A stretch of DNA of 64,000 nt, from NCBI GenBank assembly GCA_964610385.1, contig CAZSXW010000003.1:186001-250000 (forward strand), read 5' to 3'. Positions 26,721 to 35,549 of the stretch are shown here, in pieces (within the stretch, counting starts at the first letter, position 1; each line of letters begins with the position of its first letter). The notes below the pieces were generated by a model. The model worked only from the letters and a program-made list of their open reading frames with translations, was not told the origin of the DNA and did not search any database. Both the position numbers and the translations under genes were made by a program. Source of the stretch: CAZBSE01 sp964610385. GTDB lineage: Bacteria > Actinomycetota > Humimicrobiia > Humimicrobiales > Humimicrobiaceae.

Positions 26721-28211
26721 ATGTTCTATCCGTCTAAAGATGAATATATAAAGATTGCAGAAAAATATAATTTAATACCGGTATATAAAGAATATATAGT
26801 AGATACGGAAACTCCAGCTTCGATGTTTGTCAAGACCGGGGGACTTGAGGAGTACGGGTTTTTACTGGAAAGCATAGAAGGTTCAAAAAATCTGGCCAGA
26901 TATTCTTTTATTGGAGTGGGATGTGAAAATTTGATAAAGTTTGATAACAAAGTTTTTACTTTGACTGTCAAGAAGAATAAAGTATTTGAAGCAAGTACCA
27001 GTACCCCACTTTTGGAATTAGAGAAAATCATGAAAGAAAACAATATATACAAAAATCCGGAACTCGATCATTTTGTAGGTGGTGCCGTGGGTTATCTTAG
27101 TTATGATCTGGTCAAATATTTTGATCGGATACCGGTCGGCGAAAATAAGATGTGCTTACCTGAGATCATGCTTTATCTTACCGACCTGGTAATAGTATTC
27201 GACCACCTTCTCAATCGTATGAAAATAATCTCCACGGTTAAGATCGACCATAGGATTTCTGCCGGAAAGACTTATGATGTTTCAATAGAAAAGATTACAA
27301 AACTTGAAAAGAAAATCACAGGGATAAAAGGTGATTATTTAAAGAACAGCCTCGGTTCGGCGGATGTAAAAAAATATCCCGATGTCATTATTTCGGATTC
27401 TAATTTTAAAAAAGAGGATTTCCTGTCCGCGGTAAGACAGGCAAAAAAATATATTACTGAAGGAGAAACTTTTCAGGTAGTGCTTTCTCAGCGGTTTTAT
27501 ACCGATAAGTTTTCCGATCCCTTCAGTATTTACCGGGGGCTCAGGACTATAAACCCATCACCCTATATGTATTATTTTAATTTTGGAAATATAAAAGTAA
27601 TTGGAGCTTCTCCTGAGCCTCTGATCAAGATAAACGGCAGAAAAATACTGACATGCCCAATTGCCGGTACCAGAAGGAGAGGCATGACTTTGAAGGAAGA
27701 TAAAGATCTAGTAGATGACCTGCTGCATGATAAAAAAGAAAGAGCAGAACATAATATGCTGGTCGACCTTTCCAGAAACGATCTTGGCAGAGTATGCAGC
27801 TACGGCAGTGTAAAAGTAAAAGAATATATGAGTGTTGAGAAGTATTCTCATGTCATGCACCTGGTATCAAAAGTGGAAGGGAATTTAAGTAAGAATAAGA
27901 CCATATATGACGCTTTTAAAAGTGTCTTTCCTGCGGGAACATTGTCCGGTGCTCCAAAAATAAGAGCAATGCAGATAATTAGTGAACTTGAACCCGACAA
28001 CCGTGGACCATATGGGGGAGCAGTGGGATATTTTGGTTATGACGGTAACCTTGACAGCTGTATAACTATAAGGACTGCCATTGTAAAAGACGGCACGGCT
28101 TATATCCAGGCAGGGGCCGGGATAGTATATGACTCCATACCTGAAAATGAATTCGGTGAAACTGTGAATAAAGCAGCTGCTCTGTTTAAGGCTATCGGAT
28201 TGTTTAAATAG
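26721..28211 (+). CDS. trpE: Anthranilate synthase component I
   Basis: 496 residues, the usual TrpE length. The chorismate-binding C-terminal domain shows FQVVLSQRF, GASPEPL, PIAGTRRRG, VDLSRNDLGRV and PAGTLSGAPKIRAM. The N-terminal LLES motif (residues 48-51) is the tryptophan feedback-inhibition site, so the enzyme is probably Trp-sensitive, distinguishing it from PabB. It makes anthranilate from chorismate and needs an amidotransferase partner (TrpG/PabA), but no trpG is present anywhere in this operon. ATG start. First structural gene after the attenuator. Confidence 0.95.
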   Translation: MFYPSKDEYIKIAEKYNLIPVYKEYIVDTETPASMFVKTGGLEEYGFLLESIEGSKNLARYSFIGVGCENLIKFDNKVFTLTVKKNKVFEASTSTPLLELEKIMKENNIYKNPELDHFVGGAVGYLSYDLVKYFDRIPVGENKMCLPEIMLYLTDLVIVFDHLLNRMKIISTVKIDHRISAGKTYDVSIEKITKLEKKITGIKGDYLKNSLGSADVKKYPDVIISDSNFKKEDFLSAVRQAKKYITEGETFQVVLSQRFYTDKFSDPFSIYRGLRTINPSPYMYYFNFGNIKVIGASPEPLIKINGRKILTCPIAGTRRRGMTLKEDKDLVDDLLHDKKERAEHNMLVDLSRNDLGRVCSYGSVKVKEYMSVEKYSHVMHLVSKVEGNLSKNKTIYDAFKSVFPAGTLSGAPKIRAMQIISELEPDNRGPYGGAVGYFGYDGNLDSCITIRTAIVKDGTAYIQAGAGIVYDSIPENEFGETVNKAAALFKAIGLFK

Positions 28212-28265
28212 ATAGATTGTAAGTGATTTATAAGGAATGATAAATCGAGTATGGAGGTCTATAAT

Positions 28266-29297
28266 ATGAAAAATTTTTTAGAAAAGGTTATAAATGGTGC
28301 AGGTCTAAGCCAGGATGAAGCATATAGTGCGATGCAGTTCATAATGGAGGGTAATGCAAACGACTGCCAGATCGCGGCTTTTCTGATTGCCTTGAAGATA
28401 AAAGGCGAAACTACGGATGAAGTGAGCGGGTTTTCCAAAGCTATGCTTGACAAGGCCTTAAAGGTGAAAAGTAAATATAAAAATATAGTGGATACCTGCG
28501 GGACCGGAGGTGACTGCCTGAATACATTCAATATTTCAACCACTGCTGCATTTATAGCTGCGGGTGCGGGAGTACCAGTGGCAAAACACGGCAACCGGAG
28601 CGTGTCCAGCAGTAGTGGAAGTGCCGATGTCCTGGAAGAGCTGGGAGTAAATATAAATCTTGAATGCAGCGAGGTCTCCAAATGCCTGGATGATATAGGT
28701 ATTGGTTTTATTTTTGCTCCCAAAGCGCATACTGCTATGAAGTATGTGGCAAAAGCAAGGAAAGATATAGGTATGAGGACCGTTTTTAATATTTTAGGCC
28801 CCTTAACCAATCCGGCAATGGCAAACGGGCGTATTCTGGGTATATTCGATGGTGCTCTAGCAGATATCATGATAAACACCCTGAAAAACTTAGGAGTAGA
28901 CAGGGCATTTGTGGTAAACGGTGAAGAAGGGCTCGATGAACTTTCGGTATCAGGTAGAAGTTCAGTGGCCGAGCTGAGGGATGGAAAGGTCAAAAAATAT
29001 GTATTTGACCCGGAGGAACTGGGTTTTAGAAAATCAAACTTAGACGATCTTATTGGTGGAGATGCAAAGGTAAATGCAGGTATTTTGGTGGACATTCTTA
29101 CCGGAAGTGAAAAGGGTGCTAAAAAGGATTCTGCTGTCATCAATGCGGCAGCCGCTATAGTGGCCGGGAAAAAGGTAGACTCACTGGCAGAAGCGGTAGA
29201 GCTGGCGTGCAGCTCTATTGAGAGCGGGAAAGCATATGAGAAACTCAGAGAGCTGATAGAATTTACCAACAGGAGAAAAAATCAGGATAAGAGCTAA
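28266..29297 (+). CDS. trpD: Anthranilate phosphoribosyltransferase
   Basis: 343 residues. Motifs: VDTCGTGGD (PRPP loop), NISTTAAFIAAGAGVPVAKHGNRSVSS and GPLTNPA, all diagnostic for TrpD; it transfers phosphoribosyl from PRPP to anthranilate. There is no fused glutaminase domain, so TrpD does not supply the missing TrpG. Start at ATG 28266 with GGAGGT 8 bp upstream; the ATG at 28251 overlaps that site. A 336-residue open frame on the opposite strand is a shadow of codon bias. Confidence 0.95.
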   Translation: MKNFLEKVINGAGLSQDEAYSAMQFIMEGNANDCQIAAFLIALKIKGETTDEVSGFSKAMLDKALKVKSKYKNIVDTCGTGGDCLNTFNISTTAAFIAAGAGVPVAKHGNRSVSSSSGSADVLEELGVNINLECSEVSKCLDDIGIGFIFAPKAHTAMKYVAKARKDIGMRTVFNILGPLTNPAMANGRILGIFDGALADIMINTLKNLGVDRAFVVNGEEGLDELSVSGRSSVAELRDGKVKKYVFDPEELGFRKSNLDDLIGGDAKVNAGILVDILTGSEKGAKKDSAVINAAAAIVAGKKVDSLAEAVELACSSIESGKAYEKLRELIEFTNRRKNQDKS

Positions 29298-29345
29298 AAA
29301 AACGATGAAAATAGCTTAAATACGGGATAATTTTTAGGAGTGATC

Positions 29346-30158
29346 TTGGAGTATTTAAAGGAGATTTTGATCTCAAAAAAAGAGGAAATAAAAAATATAG
29401 AAGAGGGCTTAAGACTGATAGGATCTAAATCGGGAAAAACCCGAAGGGATAAGAGAAGTTTTTTGAATAATATCAGCGGCGGAAAAGTAAATGTAATTGC
29501 CGAGTTCAAAAGAGCTTCCCCTTCAAGAGGGATCATAAACAGTCAGCTTGACCTAAGGGAAACAGTGCTTGCTTATGACAGTTTTAAAAGTTTTATCCGT
29601 GGTATTTCTGTGCTTACGGAGTCCTTGTATTTTAAAGGAGGCCCTGGAGATATAGGGGTGGTAAGGGAAAATTCTGATCTACCGGTTTTAAGAAAGGATT
29701 TTATCTTCAGCGATAAACAGATCTACCAGAGCGCTGCTCTTGGCGTTGATGGTATCCTACTGATAGCCACACTTTTAGGGAAGCGAAAACTAAATAAACT
29801 TTACCGTTCAGCGGTAGGTCTTGGATTAGAAGTACTTGTAGAGATACACAGACTGAAGGATTTAGATAAGGCACTGGAAACTGGAGCAAGATTTATAGGT
29901 ATTAATAATCGTAATTTGAAGGATATGAGTGTTGATAGAAATATTATCTATAAATTTTTGGATTACAGGCAAAAAAAAGATATAAAAGATAAAATTTTTA
30001 TCTGTGAGAGCGGAATCGAGGATATTGAGTATATTAAAGATCTGTTTTCAAGAGGTATAAACACTTTTCTGATCGGCGGTTATTTTATGGCCAGCAGAAA
30101 TCTTAGGAATACTCTTAAGAATATGGAACTCGGGCTGAGAGAGGAAAAATTAATATAA
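29346..30158 (+). CDS. trpC: Indole-3-glycerol phosphate synthase
   Basis: About 270 residues with VIAEFKRASPSRG (substrate loop), LTESLYFKGG, PVLRKDFIFSDKQIYQS, GVDGILLIATLLG, VEIHRLKDLDKALETGARFIGINNRNL and ICESGIED, the ordered motifs of the TIM-barrel enzyme. It closes the indole ring from CdRP. I start at TTG 29346, 5 nt after AGGAG; GTG 29340 overlaps that site. Confidence 0.94.
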   Translation: MEYLKEILISKKEEIKNIEEGLRLIGSKSGKTRRDKRSFLNNISGGKVNVIAEFKRASPSRGIINSQLDLRETVLAYDSFKSFIRGISVLTESLYFKGGPGDIGVVRENSDLPVLRKDFIFSDKQIYQSAALGVDGILLIATLLGKRKLNKLYRSAVGLGLEVLVEIHRLKDLDKALETGARFIGINNRNLKDMSVDRNIIYKFLDYRQKKDIKDKIFICESGIEDIEYIKDLFSRGINTFLIGGYFMASRNLRNTLKNMELGLREEKLI

Positions 30159-30186
30159 ACTGTAAATATAAAAGACGGGATTGAAT

Positions 30187-30849
30187 ATGATCTGGATAAA
30201 AATATGCGGGATAACCAATCTGGGAGATGCGGAAAAAATATCTGAATTAGATGTAAATGCGATGGGATTTATACTATCCACTGACAGCCCCAGAAGGATA
30301 GACAATTCCGGGGCAAAAAGAATAATTAAAGCAGTCAGAAATAAGAATGAAAAGATCTCACTGACCGGCGTGTTTGTAAATGAGAGAGTTGAAAAGGTGC
30401 TCAGGGATTCTGACGGCCTTGATCTTGACATGGTCCAGCTTTCCGGAGATGAGGACAGGGAGTATTTGAAAAGTTTATACAGCAGAAGCGGTGATATAAA
30501 AATAATAAAGGCAATAAGGATTAAAAACGGGTCTCGGTCCTGCCAGGCTGAACTGAATGAACAGATCCAAAGGATAAAAGAATATGCAGATTTTATCCTG
30601 CTGGACAGTTATAGCAAAAATGTTTACGGTGGAACGGGCATATCTTTTGATTGGAATATGGCAAGAAATTGTGGCCAGACGGTTCCTATTATATTATCCG
30701 GCGGGCTTGATGCAGAAAACATTGAGGATGCGGTAAAAACGGTGAAACCCTTCGGTGTTGATGTATCGTCTAAATTGGAGATCTATCCCGGTAAAAAGGA
30801 TATATCCAGGGTCAGTGAATTTGTCAAGATTTTAAGATCAATGGAGTGA
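30187..30849 (+). CDS. trpF: Phosphoribosylanthranilate isomerase
   Basis: About 220 residues: WIKICGITNLGDAE (catalytic Cys), MGFILSTDSPRRI, GVFVNERVEKV, VQLSGDE, LLDSYSKNVYGGTGISFDW (catalytic Asp) and ILSGGLDAENI, the full TrpF motif series. Amadori isomerisation of PRA to CdRP. Start at ATG 30187, about 7 nt after GGGA; an upstream in-frame TTG at 30181 is less well placed. Its stop precedes trpB by 8 bp. Confidence 0.94.
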   Translation: MIWIKICGITNLGDAEKISELDVNAMGFILSTDSPRRIDNSGAKRIIKAVRNKNEKISLTGVFVNERVEKVLRDSDGLDLDMVQLSGDEDREYLKSLYSRSGDIKIIKAIRIKNGSRSCQAELNEQIQRIKEYADFILLDSYSKNVYGGTGISFDWNMARNCGQTVPIILSGGLDAENIEDAVKTVKPFGVDVSSKLEIYPGKKDISRVSEFVKILRSME

Positions 30850-30857
30850 GCGGTCGA

Positions 30858-32084
30858 ATGAAAAAAATTAAAAAAAGAGCAAGAAAACAAGGCGATACTT
30901 TTAATCCGAAATATCATGAGGACTACAGAAGTGGATATTTTGGAATTTTTGGCGGAAGATACGTTCCGGAAATATTGATAAATGCTCTGGATGAGCTGGA
31001 GAGGAACTACTTTAAATTTAAAAAAGATAAGGATTTCCAAAGAGAGCTTTCCTTTTATTTAAAAAATTACGTAGGGAGGCCGACACCTCTTTATTATGCC
31101 GAAAGACTTTCAAAAAGGTTGGGGAGAGCGAAAATATATTTAAAGAGGGAGGATCTCTGCCACCTTGGCGCCCACAAGATCAACAATACTGTCGGCCAGG
31201 TCCTGCTTGCCAGGAAAATGGGAAAGAAGTTCATAATCGCCGAAACCGGTGCGGGACAGCACGGAGTTGCAACTGCTGCGGCAGCAGCACTTTTCGATAT
31301 GAGATGTAAAGTATTTATGGGGAGTATAGATATTAAAAGGCAGCGGTCCAATGTCTACCGGATGAGGCTTATGAATGCGGAAGTAATTGAAGTCACATCG
31401 GGCAGCAAGACATTGAAGGATGCCGTAAATGAAGCTCTCCGCTACTGGGTGTCAAGAGTGGATGATACTTATTATGTACTTGGCTCGGTTGTAGGCCCCC
31501 ATCCCTATCCCACCATGGTCAGGGATTTTCAGGTGATCATAGGAAAAGAGACCAAAAAGCAGATAATGAATATAGAAGGAAGACTTCCGGACTATATCAT
31601 AGCCTGTGTCGGCGGCGGCAGCAATTCCATCGGAATATTTTACCCATTTTTAAAGAATAGAGATGTGGTAAGGCTTATAGGAGTAGAAGCAGGAGGCAAA
31701 GGTATCAAGAGCAAGAAACATGGAGCGACCTTATGCTGCGGTGACAAAGGCATCTTTCACGGGGCCTATAGTTATGTACTGCAGGATGATTACGGCCAGA
31801 TAGAAGAAGCCTACTCCGTATCTGCAGGTCTTGATTATCCAGGAGTCGGTCCGGAACATGCTTATTTTAAGGAAAAAGGAATAGTGAGATATGAGCATAT
31901 ATCGGATAAGGATGCCCTGGATGCATTTAAATTATTATCAGAATGTGAAGGTATTATTCCGGCATATGAAAGTGCTCATGCACTGGCTTATGCTGCAAAA
32001 CTTGCTCCTACCCTGGATAACCGTAAAATAATAATCATCAATCTGTCGGGTAGGGGAGATAAGGATATTGATAACAGTAGATAA
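30858..32084 (+). CDS. trpB: Tryptophan synthase beta chain
   Basis: 408 residues. HLGAHKINNT carries the PLP lysine; ETGAGQHGVATA, GSVVGPHPYPTMVRDFQ, CVGGGSNSIG (phosphate loop) and NLSGRGDKD are conserved TrpB1 motifs. An N-terminal basic stretch of ~15 residues precedes the usual YFGIFGGRYVPE start. Typical trpB1 type able to pair with TrpA, encoded next. ATG 30858 with GGAG upstream. Confidence 0.96.
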   Translation: MKKIKKRARKQGDTFNPKYHEDYRSGYFGIFGGRYVPEILINALDELERNYFKFKKDKDFQRELSFYLKNYVGRPTPLYYAERLSKRLGRAKIYLKREDLCHLGAHKINNTVGQVLLARKMGKKFIIAETGAGQHGVATAAAAALFDMRCKVFMGSIDIKRQRSNVYRMRLMNAEVIEVTSGSKTLKDAVNEALRYWVSRVDDTYYVLGSVVGPHPYPTMVRDFQVIIGKETKKQIMNIEGRLPDYIIACVGGGSNSIGIFYPFLKNRDVVRLIGVEAGGKGIKSKKHGATLCCGDKGIFHGAYSYVLQDDYGQIEEAYSVSAGLDYPGVGPEHAYFKEKGIVRYEHISDKDALDAFKLLSECEGIIPAYESAHALAYAAKLAPTLDNRKIIIINLSGRGDKDIDNSR

Positions 32085-32093
32085 GGATGATAA

Positions 32094-32912
32094 ATGGAAA
32101 AAACCGGATATAGATTTAAAGGTAGCCCTATAGAGAATGTCTTTGCAGGATTAAAGAAAAACAAAAGAAAAGCCCTTGTCCCCTTTTTGACCTGTGGATT
32201 TCCAAGTATCAGTGGCTTTTTTAGTCTTTATGAGACTCTGGAAGAAAATGGAGCTGATATAATCGAAGTGGGAATACCGTTTTCTGACCCGCTGGCCGAT
32301 GGTCCCGTCATTCAGGCTACCTCCAAGATTGCTCTGGAAAATGGAATAAATACCGATATTGTCCTGAGTTCAATACTCAAGATAAGGAAAAGAAGCAGTA
32401 TACCCATAGCTGTTATGACTTATTTTAATACCGTTTACCATTATGGATTTGACCGGTTTTTGAAAAAAGCTGAAGAAGCGGGTATAAACGGCCTTATAAT
32501 CCCTGATTTGCCTCTTGAGGAATTCAGGAATTATAAAGATTATTTTGGCATGACCAATATAGATAATATTATGTTTGCTTCTCTGACTTCCACCTCAAAA
32601 AGATTATCAGCTATTGCTAGAGAGGGGAGGGGATTTATATACTGCGTTTCGGTAAAGGGAGTCACCGGTATAAGAGATGATGTAAATCCGGAGGTCAGGA
32701 CTTTTTTAAAAAATCTGAGAAAAATAACCAGCCTGCCGCTGGTACTGGGTTTTGGCCTTTCCAACAGGAAGCAGATAGCTCAGATAAGAGACTATTGCGA
32801 TGGGATTATAATAGGAAGCAAAATCTTGTCTCTGATTCTTGAAGCAAATAACTTTAAGCAGGGTATTAAAAAAGTAGAGAGTTTCATATCTGGTGTTAGT
32901 GATATATTATAG
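32094..32912 (+). CDS. trpA: Tryptophan synthase alpha chain
   Basis: 272 residues. VPFLTCGFPS, DIIEVGIPFSDPLADGPVIQ (catalytic Glu and Asp), NTVYHYGFDRFLKKAEEAGINGLIIPDLPLEE and GFGLSNRKQI match the TrpA barrel. Cleaves indole-glycerol phosphate and channels indole to TrpB. Last gene of the trp operon, 9 bp after trpB; a toxin-antitoxin pair follows after 67 bp. Confidence 0.95.
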   Translation: MEKTGYRFKGSPIENVFAGLKKNKRKALVPFLTCGFPSISGFFSLYETLEENGADIIEVGIPFSDPLADGPVIQATSKIALENGINTDIVLSSILKIRKRSSIPIAVMTYFNTVYHYGFDRFLKKAEEAGINGLIIPDLPLEEFRNYKDYFGMTNIDNIMFASLTSTSKRLSAIAREGRGFIYCVSVKGVTGIRDDVNPEVRTFLKNLRKITSLPLVLGFGLSNRKQIAQIRDYCDGIIIGSKILSLILEANNFKQGIKKVESFISGVSDIL

Positions 32913-32945
32913 ATATGATTGATATATATATTAATGTGGAATATA

Positions 32946-32965
32946 ATAGCTATAATAATAGCTAT
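32946..32965 (+). promoter_or_regulatory. Tandem palindromes, putative operator of the MazEF-type pair
   Basis: Two copies of the self-complementary octamer ATAGCTAT (32946-32953 and 32958-32965), centres 12 bp apart, lie just upstream of a ribbon-helix-helix antitoxin gene whose RBS (GGAGGG) follows at once. Spacing of about one helical turn suits two RHH dimers on the same face, as in autorepressed toxin-antitoxin operons. Confidence 0.6.
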
Positions 32966-32979
32966 TTATAGGAGGGATA

Positions 32980-33213
32980 TTGAAAACAGTTCAGATGACC
33001 CTGGATGAGGATTTGATAAAGGAAATAGATAAAATAGTAAAGAAGCTGGGAATTACCCGGTCTGCTTTTGCCCGTAACGCTTTTAGAGAAGCTATTAGTA
33101 ATATTATAGAAAAGAAATTGGAGTTTAAACACCAACAGGGTTATATTCGTGAACCAGCGAGGTCCGGAGAGTTCAAGGTATGGGAATCAGAACAGATATG
33201 GATTGAAGAATGA
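32980..33213 (+). CDS. Ribbon-helix-helix antitoxin (MazE/CopG-type)
   Basis: 77 residues: KTVQMTLDEDLIKEIDKIVKKLGITRSAFARNAFREAI is a standard RHH DNA-binding domain (beta strand VQMTL, then two helices). The C-terminal tail with GYIREPARSGEFKVWESEQIWIEE is the usual toxin-binding region. TTG start at 32980 with GGAGGG close upstream. Overlaps the toxin gene by 4 bp (ATGA). Probably autorepresses at the tandem ATAGCTAT sites. Confidence 0.85.
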   Translation: MKTVQMTLDEDLIKEIDKIVKKLGITRSAFARNAFREAISNIIEKKLEFKHQQGYIREPARSGEFKVWESEQIWIEE

Positions 33214-33542
33214 AAAGAGGAGAAGTCAGGTGGTATAAATTTGTTGAACCGGATAAAAAACGTCCTGTGGTCATTCTCACAAGAGATTCGATAATGAAGT
33301 TTTTAGGGGAAGTTACAGTAGCTCCCATCACTTCTATAATCAGAAATATTCCTTCGGAGGTTCTTTTAAGTATGGATGATGGAATGCCTAAAAACTGTGC
33401 TGTTAATCTTGATCATATACAAACTGTTTCGAAGAGTAAAGTCGGATCTTTAATTACAACATTAAGTCAGGAAAAAATATCAGAATTAAGATCGGCACTT
33501 CTATTTGCATTGGGATTTAAAGCAGATTATAAAAATTTTTAA
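33210..33542 (+). CDS. MazF/PemK-family endoribonuclease toxin
   Basis: 110 residues: MKRGEVRWYKF, KKRPVVILTRD, VAPITSIIRNIPSEV and the NLDHIQTVSKSKVG stretch are the ordered PemK/MazF motifs, including the conserved Arg and Thr/Ser used in mRNA cleavage. Start overlaps the antitoxin stop (ATGA), giving coupled translation. Placed between the trp operon and a sugar-nucleotide cluster, it looks like a self-contained stability or stress module. Confidence 0.9.
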   Translation: MKRGEVRWYKFVEPDKKRPVVILTRDSIMKFLGEVTVAPITSIIRNIPSEVLLSMDDGMPKNCAVNLDHIQTVSKSKVGSLITTLSQEKISELRSALLFALGFKADYKNF

Positions 33543-33595
33543 GTACTGGTGCTGACCAGGCTGGGGTCAAGTATATTTTTAAGGAAGGGTAAGAA

Positions 33596-34453
33596 ATCAA
33601 AGATTTAGTATTAAGTATAGTCAGTTATAACAGTCTTTCTTTTTTAAAAGAGTGTCTGGATTCCATATCAGAAAATCCGCCCGAATTAAAGTATGAGGTC
33701 ATAGTAGTCGATAATGCATCCAGCGACGGGACGATAGGATTTGTAAAGAAGAAATACCCTGAAGTAACTCTGATTTCAAATGATAAAAATGTTGGTTTTG
33801 CTGCAGCCAATAATAGGGTCATAGAAAGGTCGGATTCAAAATATATAATTCTTATGAACAGCGACTGCCGGGTCTTTAGGAAGTCACTGGATAATTTAAC
33901 TGTATTTATGGAGAAAAATCCTGAAGTGGGAATAGCAGGGCCAAAAATAATCAACACAGATGGGACAATACAGTTATCCTGCAGGAAATTTCCTTCTGCT
34001 TTTGATGCTGCAGCTCATACCGTACTTACCAATATCTTTCCCCGCAATCCCTTTTCAAGAAAGTACAAGCTGGCCGATATAGAAAAGGACAGAGCTTTTG
34101 AAGTGGACTGGGTTTCAGGTTCCTGCATGATAGCCAGGAGAAAGGCCCTGAAAGATACTGGCTTGCTTGACGAAAATTATTTTATGTATGTAGAAGATCT
34201 GGACATCTGCTACAGGATGTGGCAGAAGGACTGGAAGGTATACTACTGTCCTCATGCCGAAATCATGCATCATATAGGAGGCAGCAGCGGAGGCAGAAAA
34301 ATCAGGTCAAGTTTTAGAATGCAGAAAAGTGTATTTTACTTTTTCTGGAAAAATTATAAAAAGAGCTGGAAGATGATCCTTGTACCGCTGCTTTTACTGC
34401 TTCTGGGGTTCAGGTTTTCCCTTGCCGTTATAAAAAGCGTTTTTTCCAGATAG
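33596..34453 (+). CDS. GT2 glycosyltransferase with an apparent AUC start codon
   Basis: 285 residues, reading DLVLSIVSYNSLSFLKECL, VIVVDNASSDGT, NDKNVGFAAANNRVIE, ILMNSDCRVF, DWVSGSCMIARRKAL and YVEDLDICYRMWQKDW: a complete WbbL-like GT2. A normal start codon (ATG 33854) would delete the first 86 residues including the nucleotide-binding strand. The frame opens after a stop at 33590-33592 and the only fitting start is ATC 33596-33598, which lies 6 nt after an AAGGAAGGG ribosome-binding site and gives MKDLVLSIVSYN. No frameshift is needed. A C-terminal hydrophobic segment suggests membrane association. Confidence 0.78.
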   Translation: MKDLVLSIVSYNSLSFLKECLDSISENPPELKYEVIVVDNASSDGTIGFVKKKYPEVTLISNDKNVGFAAANNRVIERSDSKYIILMNSDCRVFRKSLDNLTVFMEKNPEVGIAGPKIINTDGTIQLSCRKFPSAFDAAAHTVLTNIFPRNPFSRKYKLADIEKDRAFEVDWVSGSCMIARRKALKDTGLLDENYFMYVEDLDICYRMWQKDWKVYYCPHAEIMHHIGGSSGGRKIRSSFRMQKSVFYFFWKNYKKSWKMILVPLLLLLLGFRFSLAVIKSVFSR

Positions 34454-34556
34454 AGGTGGTGCTGCGGATACCGGACCCGGTTTTGTATTTTTTAAATTTT
34501 GGATTTTATATTAAAATAATTGCTAAATTAAAATAGTCATTCGGGAGAGCGCGCTT

Positions 34557-35549
34557 TTGAAAATTTTGATAACAGGTGCAGCCGGCTTTGTGGGGAAACA
34601 CCTTTTGGAATATCTAAGAAGAGACCAGGATAATAATATCCTGGCAGTCGATCTAAGCTTTAAAAATTTAAATTCAAATGATTCTTTTAAAGATGTGGAT
34701 CTATACGAAGCTGATCTTACTGATAAGGAGCCGGTATTTAGTATTATCAAAAAGTTCAAGCCCCAGCAGGTCTACCATCTTGCGGCACAGAGTTCTGTAA
34801 GCTATTCATGGGAAAATCCTGTAGAGACTTTCAGGATCAATGTTTTTGGAGGTATTAATGTTCTGGAAAGCCTTAGGCTTTTCTGCCCCAAATGCAGGAT
34901 TCTTGTAGTATGTACTGCAGAAGAATATGGGGAAATAAATGACGGGTGTAAGGCTATTGATGAGGGTTTTAAAATTTATCCCCAGAATCCTTATGCTATC
35001 AGTAAATCGGCCCTGGATTTTTTCAGTTCTGTCTATCATAATGCATATCGGCTTCCGGTGTTGATCAGCAGGTCTTTTAATCATATAGGCCCCGGACAGT
35101 CCGAGAGGTTTGTATGTTCTGATTTTGCCAGGCAGATAGCTATGATTGAAAAAGGGCTGCAGGAACCTGTGATAAATGTCGGTAATCTAAAAGCTCAAAG
35201 GGATTTTTTAGATGTAAGGGACGCAGTCAGCGCGTATCACTGCATATTAAATAAGGGAAAAGAAGGGCAGATATATAATGTCTGTTCCGGTAAGAAGTAT
35301 AAAATATCGGATCTGCTTGATATACTCATATCATTAAGTACGGTACCGGAGATCAGGGTCAACATTGACAGAGATAAATTCAGGGCTATCGACGTAGAGA
35401 TAATCTATGGAAATAACAGTAAATTAAAAGCCCATACAGGCTGGAAACCCGTATATTCCATTAATAAGTCACTTAATGACACCATAAATTACTGGAGGGA
35501 AAATGCTGTAGAACGGGCTCAGAGTAGAGGGGAGAGTAGATCAAATTGA
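34557..35549 (+). CDS. rmd: GDP-4-dehydro-6-deoxy-D-mannose reductase
   Basis: 330 residues, short-chain dehydrogenase fold: ILITGAAGFVGKH (NAD(P) loop), VYHLAAQSSVSYSWENP, CTAEEYGE and YAISKSALDFF (YxxxK), then SRSFNHIGPGQ and KAQRDFLDVRDAVSAY. The closest known group is Rmd, which reduces the product of Gmd to GDP-D-rhamnose; gmd follows two genes later. Fucose synthase is less likely because its characteristic motifs are not seen. TTG start with GGGAGAG upstream; the stop overlaps the next start (TTGA). Confidence 0.83.
   Translation: MKILITGAAGFVGKHLLEYLRRDQDNNILAVDLSFKNLNSNDSFKDVDLYEADLTDKEPVFSIIKKFKPQQVYHLAAQSSVSYSWENPVETFRINVFGGINVLESLRLFCPKCRILVVCTAEEYGEINDGCKAIDEGFKIYPQNPYAISKSALDFFSSVYHNAYRLPVLISRSFNHIGPGQSERFVCSDFARQIAMIEKGLQEPVINVGNLKAQRDFLDVRDAVSAYHCILNKGKEGQIYNVCSGKKYKISDLLDILISLSTVPEIRVNIDRDKFRAIDVEIIYGNNSKLKAHTGWKPVYSINKSLNDTINYWRENAVERAQSRGESRSN

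Noticed and set aside
28259..29269. 336-residue open frame on the minus strand across trpD
   Set aside because: It is antisense to a gene with all TrpD motifs, has no recognisable domain and is Ser/Ala/Pro-rich, as expected for a codon-bias shadow.
33596..34453. GT2 as a truncated pseudogene
   Set aside because: The N-terminal domain is intact in a single frame with a strong ribosome-binding site; only the start codon is unusual.
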